Positions 1 through 5,597 of a stretch of 5,597 nt of DNA are shown piece by piece (the stretch's first letter is position 1; each line of letters starts with the position of its first letter). The translations under genes and the position numbers were made by a program. The notes beneath the pieces are model-generated. The model was not told the DNA's origin, did no database searches, and worked only from the letters and a program-made list of their open reading frames with translations. Source of the stretch: Thermoplasmata archaeon (GTDB lineage: Archaea; Thermoplasmatota; Thermoplasmata; Thermoplasmatales; Thermoplasmataceae); contig JAKBQK010000220.1 in the NCBI GenBank assembly GCA_021835265.1, positions 1 to 5,597 on the forward strand. The letters run 5' to 3'.

Positions 1-45
1 GTTGAGGAAAAAATGTGATGACCCTTCAACTCTATATGTGAGCTA

Positions 46-60
46 TGAAAAATTTATAAT
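46..60 (+). promoter_or_regulatory. TATA box/BRE of the SAP/nuclease-like gene
   Basis: A purine-rich stretch, TGAAAAA (46-52), runs into TTTATAA (53-59), which fits an archaeal BRE plus TATA box. The TATA centre lies about 25 bp before the ATG at 81, so transcription should begin at or next to the start codon. There is no stretch complementary to the 16S rRNA 3' end before the ATG, which agrees with a leaderless message. The element is nearly symmetrical (AATTTATAAT) and could also bind TBP in the other orientation, but no ATG follows on the minus strand within the window. Confidence 0.6.
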
Positions 61-80
61 CATAACAACCATAGGAAATC

Positions 81-962
81 ATGAATGAACAAAATCCAAT
101 TGAGAAACTATCCTTTGCTGAACTAAAGTCAATTGCCAAAAAATCTGGGCTCAAAACAATTCCTAGAACCTATAAGAAGGCGGATCTCATAAAATATATT
201 ACAGAAAATTCGACAGAAGAGAAAAGGAAGGCATGGATAAAAGAGCTTAATGAAAAGGAAGTGAAGGTAGAAGAGAGAAACAATGCAGTTCCAAAAAAGG
301 ATGAAAAGAATGAATCTTTCTCAAGGAAGGAGTACATAGTGGATCTACAGAAGGAGAAGATACACAGAATCGTGGTTGAAGCAGCCTGTGAACATTTTAA
401 GGAGCCCCTGCCGAAGGGTACAGGTGTTAATTTTTATGATGGGATGAGCGACGAACTCCTGAAGCACCTTCATGACGTATTTGTTAAGAAATATGACGAT
501 CCCGAAGGAAAGAATTTTGAGCTAAGGAGTGCGAACTGGCTGGTATACAGGATCAAGGAGGTTGGAGCAATAAGGACCAGACACACATTGCCAAACACCC
601 AGGAACTAAGGTTGATAGGGTTTGACGTTGAGGGATTGCCTTACTTTATAGGGGAATTTTCAAACACCGGAATGACAGATCAAAATTTCAGGAGGGGAAT
701 TGAAAATGCCAGGAAGGTTCTGGAAAATTATGGACCAAAACTATTGAAGAAATATAAAAGCGCATGGATGAGGGTCTATTATTTTGTTCCAGAGGAGCAT
801 TCTGATAACTTCCTTAAGATTATCACCAGTGATAAATCCATAGCGGGAGATGGAACAATAAGAGTAAAAAGAGGTTTTCTTAAACAGGATTATTTCATAA
901 AGATTTCAGCATTTAAGGTTAATGGGAATAAATACACTGAAATACATGCTGATAAATCATAA
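81..962 (+). CDS. SAP/Rho_N-like domain protein with degenerate PD-(D/E)XK-like C-terminal domain
   Basis: This 293-residue protein is not one I recognise by name. Residues 10-41 (LSFAELKSIAKKSGL, then KKADLIKYI) follow the helix-turn-helix spacing of SAP/Rho_N/HeH domains, which usually bind nucleic acid. A highly charged linker, rich in Lys and Glu, covers about 42-80. Residues 175-195 form two hydrophobic strands, ELRLIGFD and YFIGEFSN, followed by an amphipathic helix (202-218) and a strand, MRVYYFVPE (230-238). This order resembles the core of PD-(D/E)XK nucleases, where one expects E-x-D on the first strand and E-x-K on the second. Here the positions read Arg178 and Ser194, so a catalytic metal site looks incomplete. 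There is no signal peptide or membrane segment, so it should be cytosolic. The start is set by the TATA box 25 bp upstream. The last 7 bases overlap the end of the converging minus-strand gene by 6 bp. The domain calls are by eye; a DNA-binding but non-cutting role is inference. Confidence 0.75.
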   Translation: MNEQNPIEKLSFAELKSIAKKSGLKTIPRTYKKADLIKYITENSTEEKRKAWIKELNEKEVKVEERNNAVPKKDEKNESFSRKEYIVDLQKEKIHRIVVEAACEHFKEPLPKGTGVNFYDGMSDELLKHLHDVFVKKYDDPEGKNFELRSANWLVYRIKEVGAIRTRHTLPNTQELRLIGFDVEGLPYFIGEFSNTGMTDQNFRRGIENARKVLENYGPKLLKKYKSAWMRVYYFVPEEHSDNFLKIITSDKSIAGDGTIRVKRGFLKQDYFIKISAFKVNGNKYTEIHADKS

Positions 963-1628
963 ATCAGATCCATTAATTATCCTCAGATGTATTCTTCTTG
1001 ATATTTCAATCATGGGACGAATTAATAATTCTGCACTACCTGCTATGAAAAGATACACACCGATCACCTCACTGGCCGAAGGAAATATGGTCCTTGGAAG
1101 AAATTCAAAACTTCCAAGAAGGAACTCGATTCCAATTAGAATATCGTTTCCTATGGAAAGATAAGAATAAATGTGGGAAATCCTTGTAGATATTTTCTCA
1201 AGCTTTTGGAATTTCTTCATTCTATAACCGAATTCACTTTCAGTTACTATCGATCTGAACCTCAGTATCAGTTCATACAGCCCTCCAGAAACCAGTAAAT
1301 CATATGACCCATTAATCAGGGCAGTCCTTCTCGCGTCGCTTATACCTGAAACATATGAATAACCACCATTACCATAGAGACCACGCTTAATCATGAATGC
1401 AAGTTCTATGAACCACCTCTTAGTCTCATATTTCTTAAAATTAAAATTCTCTTTGCTGTTTCTTAAGAGCTCGTCAATAAAAATTTGAGTCCTTCTATCA
1501 TTTAAGAAGCGAGGAGATAGAATTATTGGAATAAGTGCCCTATTCAGATCATCCCAGCTAGAATCGCCAGAATACAAATTCGAGGACAAAATTAGATCAA
1601 CAAGGGATGGTTCAAGCCTAAAGGACAT
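957..1628 (-). CDS. Uncharacterised protein with YrhK-like two-helix membrane domain
   Basis: A 223-residue protein of unknown function. Residues 1-150 look soluble and mostly helical, with many Arg and Lys (for example DRRTQIFIDELLR at 44-56 and ISDARRTALI at 96-105). Two hydrophobic segments follow at about 157-178 and 186-208. Each ends in a Phe/Ala-Gly-Ser turn (FLLGSFEFL; LFIAGSAELLIRP), the second followed by Arg-Pro and a basic tail. This paired Gly-Ser pattern resembles the YrhK domain, a two-helix membrane unit of unknown function; the match is from memory and tentative. The ATG at 1628 is the first usable start after an in-frame stop. It has neither a ribosome-binding sequence nor a TATA box at the right distance, so it is probably transcribed with the small gene 48 bp upstream. 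It converges with the SAP-domain gene and overlaps it by 6 bp. Confidence 0.7.
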   Translation of the reverse strand: MSFRLEPSLVDLILSSNLYSGDSSWDDLNRALIPIILSPRFLNDRRTQIFIDELLRNSKENFNFKKYETKRWFIELAFMIKRGLYGNGGYSYVSGISDARRTALINGSYDLLVSGGLYELILRFRSIVTESEFGYRMKKFQKLEKISTRISHIYSYLSIGNDILIGIEFLLGSFEFLPRTIFPSASEVIGVYLFIAGSAELLIRPMIEISRRIHLRIINGSDL

Positions 1629-1676
1629 TGAAACATCAATAGCAGGATGGAGGTTTGCAATCTTCGAAAGTAGTAC

Positions 1677-1913
1677 TTAAAGATCTTCATCTTTTATTTC
1701 AACGTCTGAAGATGGAAAGTAAATAAACGAATCATTTTCACTAAAATCCTCCAATCTATTCTGCTTCTTTAGATCGGATATCACATCCGCTGAATTCTCA
1801 TCACTTACAAATTCATAGGCCATTATAAACTGTCTCCAGGATATTCCCGAATTATAATCTCCCTCGTGTAGAAGCTGCGCCATATACAAAAACATAGAGT
1901 TGCGGTCATTCAT
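1677..1913 (-). CDS. Small acidic hypothetical protein, possible winged-helix fold
   Basis: The product is 78 residues with an acidic C-terminus (DVEIKDEDL). I do not recognise the family. From the ATG at 1913, residues about 25-65 could form a short winged-helix-like unit: ISWRQFIMAYEFV, a helix ADVISDLKKQNRL, then a hairpin ending in DSFIYFP. That would suit a small regulator, but it is weak evidence. The reading frame extends six codons further up to a GTG at 1931. I prefer ATG 1913 because TTTAAAATA sits 25 bp before it, whereas the GTG start lies only 3-11 bp from that same TATA-like element. The YrhK-like gene follows 48 bp downstream on the same strand, so the two are probably co-transcribed and may work together. 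The promoter region is shared with the divergent transporter gene. Confidence 0.65.
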   Translation of the reverse strand: MNDRNSMFLYMAQLLHEGDYNSGISWRQFIMAYEFVSDENSADVISDLKKQNRLEDFSENDSFIYFPSSDVEIKDEDL

Positions 1914-1933
1914 GATTTTAAATTTTGCCACAT

Positions 1934-1942
1934 TATTTTAAA
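1934..1942 (-). promoter_or_regulatory. TATA box of the small acidic gene
   Basis: Read on the minus strand this is TTTAAAATA, centred near 1938 and 25 bp before the ATG at 1913. The spacing predicts a leaderless transcript starting at that ATG and argues against translation from the GTG at 1931, which nearly abuts the element. No Shine-Dalgarno sequence precedes either candidate start. Confidence 0.55.
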
Positions 1943-1976
1943 CTATCCCAATAGTCTCTTCAATTCTATTAGAAAC

Positions 1977-1997
1977 CCCTTAAATTTTATTAATAAA
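1977..1997 (+). promoter_or_regulatory. BRE and palindromic TATA box of the OFA-type transporter
   Basis: A perfect 12-bp palindrome, TTTATTAATAAA, occupies 1986-1997, preceded by CCCTTAAA at 1977-1984 as a possible BRE. The TATA centre (about 1990) is 24 bp from the ATG at 2014, so the transporter message is likely leaderless. Because the element is symmetrical, TBP could bind in either direction; a minus-strand start from here would fall near 1965 and give the small acidic gene a leader of about 50 nt. Confidence 0.6.
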
Positions 1998-2013
1998 TTT
2001 GAAATTGAAGAAA

Positions 2014-3156
2014 ATGAAAAAAGGGTTCCTGGTAATCGGAATTCTAATAATGTCAATGAATTCCTTATACCAGTATTCCTGGAATGTTTTTGAACCACTA
2101 CTAAAAACAGGACTTGGAGTCACTCTTATACAGGTACAGGTTGGATTTTCTCTTTTCGCAATATTTTCTACAGGATTTCAGGGAGTTGGTGGTTATTTTG
2201 CGGATAAGAAAGGCCCGAGAAACATCGGCATAATTTCATCAATTCTATCGGCTGCTGGTTTCCTTGGAACTTCAGTAAGTGGCAATCTAGCAATGTTCTA
2301 TATATTCTGGTCTCTTGGAAGCATAGGTGAGGGCATTCTATACGGTATTGCAACGAACCTTGCGGTAAAGTGGTTTAAGGAAAACCGGGGACTTGCTGTT
2401 GGTTTTGTCTCATTTGGATTTGGGCTTGGGGCAGCTGTGGCCAATATATTCCTCCTGAAAGCAACCAGTTTCAGGGAGCCCATGCTCATAATTGGTCTTA
2501 CGGAACTTATCTTATTTCCCATACTTCTCAGTAAGGTAAGGTACCCAGAAAAACAGGTAACAGGAGATAGGCCATCAAGAAACCTAAGAAACAGGAGATT
2601 CTGGATTTTATATGTCTCATTTGTACTTGGGGCTGTGCCACTTATAGTAATATCCTCTTCCTTTGGAATTCTGGGTAAGAGGATACCTATTTTAGAATTT
2701 ACAATTCTTGTGTCTCTATTTCCTCTACTCAGTGGAATTAGCAGGCCAATTCTTGGCTTCTTTTCAGATCGAATTGGAAGGATCAGGATGGTTTCAATAA
2801 TCGACATTTTCCTAATAATAGGGTCATTGCTTCTTCTCAATGGCTGTCTGCTTGAATCTATAGTACTTATTGGATTCTTTGGAGGGTCAATGATTTCCCA
2901 GTATATGTCTTTGATAGGGGATATTTTCGGCACAAAGTTCTCAACCTCAAATAATGGGGTATTCTACACAGGAAAGGCAATTTCTGGATTTATAGGAAGT
3001 GCGTTTTTCTCTGCGCTATTTATAGTTAATGAGACCGAATCACTTCAGTTTATACTGATATGTGTAGTGGTTGCTCTTGGCTTTCTACTACTTTCTACCT
3101 ATGAAAAAGGAAGACCAGAGAAGGGAACCATTGATCAAGAAATGGATTTAAAGTAG
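2014..3156 (+). CDS. Major facilitator superfamily transporter, oxalate/formate antiporter (OFA) type
   Basis: This 380-residue integral membrane protein has about twelve hydrophobic segments, six before and six after a central polar loop near 175-195. Family marks (numbered from the ATG at 2014) are YSWNVFEPLL (21-30), the loop 2-3 signature GGYFADKKGPR (59-69), a Gly-rich helix 4 ending GILYG, then KWFKENRGLAVGF (119-131), and the loop 8-9 repeat SDRIGR (251-256). These match OFA carriers. Arg244 in helix 8 (SGISRP) and Lys321 in helix 11 (FYTGKAISG) appear to sit where OxlT of Oxalobacter has Arg272 and Lys355, the pair that binds oxalate, so a carboxylate substrate is likely; the exact one cannot be read from sequence. 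The protein is slightly short for the family (usually 400 or more). The frame opens at a TTG at 1999, but that codon overlaps the end of the promoter region, so ATG 2014 is preferred. It converges with the DapB-like gene, 27 bp apart. Confidence 0.85.
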   Translation: MKKGFLVIGILIMSMNSLYQYSWNVFEPLLKTGLGVTLIQVQVGFSLFAIFSTGFQGVGGYFADKKGPRNIGIISSILSAAGFLGTSVSGNLAMFYIFWSLGSIGEGILYGIATNLAVKWFKENRGLAVGFVSFGFGLGAAVANIFLLKATSFREPMLIIGLTELILFPILLSKVRYPEKQVTGDRPSRNLRNRRFWILYVSFVLGAVPLIVISSSFGILGKRIPILEFTILVSLFPLLSGISRPILGFFSDRIGRIRMVSIIDIFLIIGSLLLLNGCLLESIVLIGFFGGSMISQYMSLIGDIFGTKFSTSNNGVFYTGKAISGFIGSAFFSALFIVNETESLQFILICVVVALGFLLLSTYEKGRPEKGTIDQEMDLK

Positions 3157-3184
3157 GATCTTGAAGGGTGATTTCTGGGAGATC
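3157..3184. other. Short inverted repeat between convergent genes
   Basis: GATCT (3157-3161) and AGATC (3180-3184) are inverted copies around an 18-base loop, filling the gap between the stop codons of the transporter and the DapB-like gene. G-U pairs could extend the stem by one on either side. No T-run follows in either direction, so although the position suits a two-way terminator, the stem is short and could be chance. Confidence 0.2.
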
Positions 3185-3987
3185 TAATGAAAAAGAATCT
3201 TATCCAGACCTCTGGTCAATCCTTTCATATGTATAACATATCTTGCTGCCATTAAGGTACCCTCAACATAGGTTTCTGGCTTGGTCCCGGCGTCAAATTT
3301 TATGGTTAACCTCTCATCATCACCTCCAAATATCACATCTGTACCGATGACGAATCCTGGCAGTCTTACAGAGTGTACTCTGGTGCCCCCAATATCTATC
3401 CCTCTGCTTTCTTTGAATCCAGTCGTCTGTTCTTCTGAAATTATATCTTCTGGCTTTCCAATTGAAGACAATCTGTTTGCAATCTCCAGTGCCGTCCCAC
3501 TGGGTGAGTCTATCTTATTCCACGATGCATAATCTATGACCTCCCATCCCTGCATATATCTGGATGCAATCGATGAAAAATGTAAAAGCAATGCAGCCGA
3601 AATGGCAAAATTTCCTGCTGCAAAGACGCCAACATTTTTTTCTATTGCAATCTGTTCAATTTCTCTGTAATCTTCATCGGTTAGCCCAGAAGTGCCCACA
3701 ACAACATTTACGCCGTGATCAATGGCGTAGAGCACATGTTTCTTAACAACACCAGGAGATGTATAGTCAATTAGAACATCCGTTTCTCTTTTAAGAGCCA
3801 TTTCTATAGAAGACTCGAATTTTAATTCTGTGTTACTCTCAGGAAAAACACTTTTCAAATCCATACCAGACGCTTTCCTTGCAACCGCTCCTGAAAGATT
3901 GATGTCACTGGATTCAAGAATCCTTTTGGTAAGTGCCTTTCCAACCCATCCGGTTGCTCCCGCTATGCACACATTAATCTTTTTCAT
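3184..3987 (-). CDS. DapB-like (dihydrodipicolinate reductase family) oxidoreductase lacking the catalytic His pair
   Basis: The 267-residue product has the length and layout of DapB, the NAD(P)H-dependent 4-hydroxy-tetrahydrodipicolinate reductase of lysine synthesis. An N-terminal Rossmann fold begins with IAGATGWVGK (8-17); basic Arg37-Lys38 after the second strand suggest NADPH can be used. GTSGLTDEDY (98-107) and AAGNFAIS (123-130) match the family's GTTG and NFS motifs. The signature region keeps Lys158 and DSPSGTA (160-166), but the usual His-His that precedes it (H159/H160 in E. coli, the first being the proposed acid) is Ala154-Ser155. The C-terminal stretch HSVRLPGFVIGTDVIFGG and the ending RGLDKILF recall a widespread DapB-like subfamily rather than classical DapB; that is from memory. 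No dapA or other lysine gene is nearby, so the lysine assignment is doubtful and I give no symbol. The ATG at 3987 lies 27 bp from a TATA box with no Shine-Dalgarno sequence. The protein is probably cytosolic. Confidence 0.85.
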   Translation of the reverse strand: MKKINVCIAGATGWVGKALTKRILESSDINLSGAVARKASGMDLKSVFPESNTELKFESSIEMALKRETDVLIDYTSPGVVKKHVLYAIDHGVNVVVGTSGLTDEDYREIEQIAIEKNVGVFAAGNFAISAALLLHFSSIASRYMQGWEVIDYASWNKIDSPSGTALEIANRLSSIGKPEDIISEEQTTGFKESRGIDIGGTRVHSVRLPGFVIGTDVIFGGDDERLTIKFDAGTKPETYVEGTLMAARYVIHMKGLTRGLDKILFH

Positions 3988-4008
3988 AATGATTGATCTA
4001 ACGGTACT

Positions 4009-4020
4009 ATGTATATATGT
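4009..4020 (-). promoter_or_regulatory. TATA box of the DapB-like gene
   Basis: ACATATATACAT on the minus strand is centred about 27 bp before the ATG at 3987, with a purine-rich stretch (GTAAATGG) directly upstream as a possible BRE. The spacing predicts a leaderless transcript, so the gene seems to be expressed independently of acs, which lies upstream on the same strand. Confidence 0.6.
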
Positions 4021-4041
4021 CCATTTACCCCATTTAGATGG
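4021..4041 (-). repeat. Tandem TAAATGG repeat abutting the DapB-like gene's promoter
   Basis: Two copies of CCATTTA (TAAATGG on the minus strand) begin at 4021 and 4030, nine bases apart. The second is also half of CCAT-N4-ATGG (4030-4041). They lie immediately upstream of the TATA box, at the BRE position, where a regulator could help or block TFB binding. The copies are short and the regulatory role is inference. Confidence 0.3.
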
Positions 4042-4050
4042 TAATTAATC

Positions 4051-4069
4051 TCAAAAAACAATAAATGAT
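4051..4069 (-). terminator. Probable T-rich terminator of acs
   Basis: On the minus strand this reads ATTTATTGTTTTTTGA, with six consecutive T residues (4058-4053). Archaeal termination usually occurs at such U-rich tracts without a required hairpin. It lies about 110 bp past the acs stop and just before the promoter elements of the DapB-like gene. A weaker T-rich tract, CTATTTCTTTT (4129-4119), lies closer to acs and could act as well. The rest of 4070-4176 is A+T-rich with no gene I can support. Confidence 0.4.
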
Positions 4070-4176
4070 AAATTTCACATTGGCACTGAATAATATTTTT
4101 GAATGTGTAATAGACCATAAAAGAAATAGATATTAAAATAGATTAGGGATTATTTTTACTGTAAGTCTGGAAATAT

Positions 4177-5597
4177 TTATTTGTTTGTTTCTTTTTTGAA
4201 CGTTTCAATGGCGGTTCTGATCTCATCAACAGATACGGAACTCTCCAAAGTACTGATGTCTCCAGGAAGTTGACCCAGAAATACTGCCTTAACTACCCTT
4301 CTCATGATCTTTCCACTTCTAGTTTTAGGAAGAGTGTTTACTATGTGTACTTCATCAGGAACATATATTGGACCAAGTTCCTCCCTGATCCTCTTCCTAA
4401 GAGTTGATATCATTTCTGGGGTTCCCTTAAACTCATCCTTAATGACCACAAAGGTTACGATGCTTTCACCCTTCGTTTCATCGGGCTTTCCAAATGCTGC
4501 AGCTTCAGCCACTTCCCTCGAGGAAATAAGTGCATCCTCTATTTCTATGGTACCAAGTCTATGGCCTGAAACCTTGAGAACTTCATCTGCTCTTCCAAGC
4601 AGCCAGTAATATCCTTCATTATCTTTAACAGCATAATCACCACAGTAATACTTCCCGTTGAACTTCTCAAAATAAACACTCTTGAACCTATCTGGATCAT
4701 TATTCAGGGTTAGAAACATTCCCGGCCATGGCTTTCTGTAGGCTATGAATCCTTTTTCTCCGCTTTTTACTTCCTTTCCATTTTCGTCCAGAATTACCGG
4801 ATCAATACCGGGCATTGGAAAAGATGCAGATCCAGGTTTTAGAGGTGGCAATCCTATTCCCAGGGCAGGCGCAATTACAAAGCCTCCTGTTTCGGTCTGC
4901 CAGTAGGTGTCAATAATTGGGCACTTTGAATTGCCAATGTTTTCATAGTACCATTTCCATGCAGCAGGATTTATTGGTTCTCCAACTGTTCCAAGAGTTT
5001 TGAGTGTTGACAAATCATGCATCTTTGGGTACTTCTCTCCAAAACGCATGAGAGTTCTGATTGCTGTAGGTGAAGTATATAGGATATTCACCCTGTAACG
5101 CTCTATGATTTCCCAGAGACGATCTGGCTCTGGATATGTTATTGACCCTTCATACATCACTGATGTGAGACCCAGGATAAGTGGGGCAAAAACAATGTAA
5201 CTGTGACCTGTAACCCATCCTATATCTGCCGCACACCACCACCTATCATCTTCATCAGGATTAAATGCCCACTTCATTGTGTTTGCAACCCAAACCGCGT
5301 ATCCGCCATTTCCATGGACAACTCCCTTTGGCTTTCCAGTTGTTCCAGACGTATAAAGAATATACAGTGGATCATTGGAATCCATTTCTACAGGCTTTAC
5401 ATAATTCATTCCATCTCTTACCACATCGTGGTACCATATATCCCTGTCTTCCTGCATGGATAAGTTATGGCCTGTTCTTCTTACAACAATAACGTTAGAT
5501 ACAGTTGATGTCTGTTCCAGCGCTTCATCAATAATTTTCTTCAACTCTACAATTTTTCCATTCCTGTAGCCACCATCGGCCGTTATTACCATCTTTG
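4177..5597 (-). CDS. acs: Acetyl-CoA synthetase, AMP-forming (5' end cut by window edge)
   Basis: Acetate, ATP and CoA are converted to acetyl-CoA, AMP and pyrophosphate in the cytosol through an acetyl-adenylate. About 473 codons are present; the family is usually 630-660 residues, so roughly 170-190 N-terminal residues lie beyond the edge. The Met at 5592 is internal: the preceding codon is Lys, giving KMVITADGGYR as in other Acs proteins. Numbered from that Met, the ATP-binding loop TSGTTGKPKG is at 81-90, GWVTGHSY at 125-132, GTVGEPIN at 201-208, DTYWQTETGG at 228-237, CGDY with the GRADEVLKVSGHRLG hinge at 317-347, and PKTRSGKIMRR with catalytic Lys428 at 422-432. The Trp in DTYWQTETGG and the Val-Thr of GWVTGHSY match the small-acyl pocket of Salmonella Acs, which favours acetate (propionate possible). 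Lys428 is the residue acetylated in bacterial homologues. All motifs are intact. Nothing is odd apart from the truncation by the window. Confidence 0.95.
   Translation of the reverse strand, partial: KMVITADGGYRNGKIVELKKIIDEALEQTSTVSNVIVVRRTGHNLSMQEDRDIWYHDVVRDGMNYVKPVEMDSNDPLYILYTSGTTGKPKGVVHGNGGYAVWVANTMKWAFNPDEDDRWWCAADIGWVTGHSYIVFAPLILGLTSVMYEGSITYPEPDRLWEIIERYRVNILYTSPTAIRTLMRFGEKYPKMHDLSTLKTLGTVGEPINPAAWKWYYENIGNSKCPIIDTYWQTETGGFVIAPALGIGLPPLKPGSASFPMPGIDPVILDENGKEVKSGEKGFIAYRKPWPGMFLTLNNDPDRFKSVYFEKFNGKYYCGDYAVKDNEGYYWLLGRADEVLKVSGHRLGTIEIEDALISSREVAEAAAFGKPDETKGESIVTFVVIKDEFKGTPEMISTLRKRIREELGPIYVPDEVHIVNTLPKTRSGKIMRRVVKAVFLGQLPGDISTLESSVSVDEIRTAIETFKKETNK

Noticed and set aside
1..30. 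Imperfect inverted repeat GTTGAGG ... CCTTCAAC that could be a terminator hairpin.
   Set aside because: The stem needs a bulge, has a long loop, and no T-run follows; chance is likely.
1..88. Possible tail of an upstream plus-strand gene: one frame ends at 18 (VEEKM then stop), another stays open from 2 to 88.
   Set aside because: Too little sequence to choose. The frame ending at 18 is more plausible because the other would run through the TATA box and the start of the next gene, but neither has recognisable content.
922..1164. Plus-strand open frame of 80 codons within the YrhK-like gene.
   Set aside because: It overlaps the ends of two better-supported genes, has no promoter or ribosome-binding site, and its translation shows no domain; a shadow of the minus-strand gene.
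957..1931. The small acidic and YrhK-like genes as a toxin-antitoxin module.
   Set aside because: The membrane protein is far larger than known small membrane toxins, and no toxin or antitoxin motif is visible.
2298..2933. Minus-strand open frame of 211 codons within the transporter gene.
   Set aside because: The plus strand encodes clear OFA motifs across the whole region; the opposite translation is rich in Pro, Ile, Ser and Arg in the manner of an antisense shadow of a membrane protein.
4066..4137. Plus-strand 23-codon open frame in the gap between acs and the DapB-like gene.
   Set aside because: It is short, has no good TATA box or Shine-Dalgarno sequence, and lies in A+T-rich DNA where such frames arise by chance.
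3184..5597. acs and the DapB-like gene as one operon.
   Set aside because: They share a strand, but the 189-bp gap holds a T-rich terminator candidate and a well-placed TATA box for the second gene.

Overview
The window looks archaeal, most likely from the Thermoplasmatales (the Thermoplasma, Ferroplasma, Picrophilus or Cuniculiplasma group). The DNA is A+T-rich and uses AGA/AGG and ATA codons freely. Four genes have a TATA-like element centred about 24-27 bp before an ATG with no Shine-Dalgarno sequence, which is the pattern of leaderless archaeal transcripts. The order-level placement is inference; no rRNA or other marker gene is present.

Layout from left to right. At 81-962 (+) is a protein with a SAP/Rho_N-like N-terminus and a C-terminal half resembling a PD-(D/E)XK nuclease core that lacks key catalytic residues. 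Converging on it is a minus-strand pair: a small acidic protein (1677-1913) followed by a protein with two C-terminal membrane helices of YrhK-like character (957-1628). At 2014-3156 (+) is a 12-helix major facilitator transporter of the oxalate/formate antiporter (OFA) type, divergent from the small acidic gene. At 3184-3987 (-) is a DapB-like reductase missing the catalytic histidine pair. At 4177-5597 (-) is the C-terminal three quarters of an AMP-forming acetyl-CoA synthetase cut by the window edge.

The genes do not form one pathway. The transporter (a likely monocarboxylate or dicarboxylate carrier) and acetyl-CoA synthetase both suggest organic-acid use, which suits an acidophilic heterotroph, but nothing in the sequence links them directly. 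The DapB-like gene stands alone with its own promoter, and no other lysine gene is in view. The window is densely coded; the largest gap is the 189 bp between acs and the DapB-like gene, which holds the promoter of the latter and a probable T-rich terminator.

The points most worth following up are the DapB-like protein with Ala-Ser in place of His-His, the apparently inactive nuclease-like protein with a nucleic-acid-binding N-terminus, and the uncharacterised small-acidic/YrhK-like pair. I see no CRISPR array, insertion sequence, RNA gene or defence cassette, and no convincing evidence for a wholly new system.
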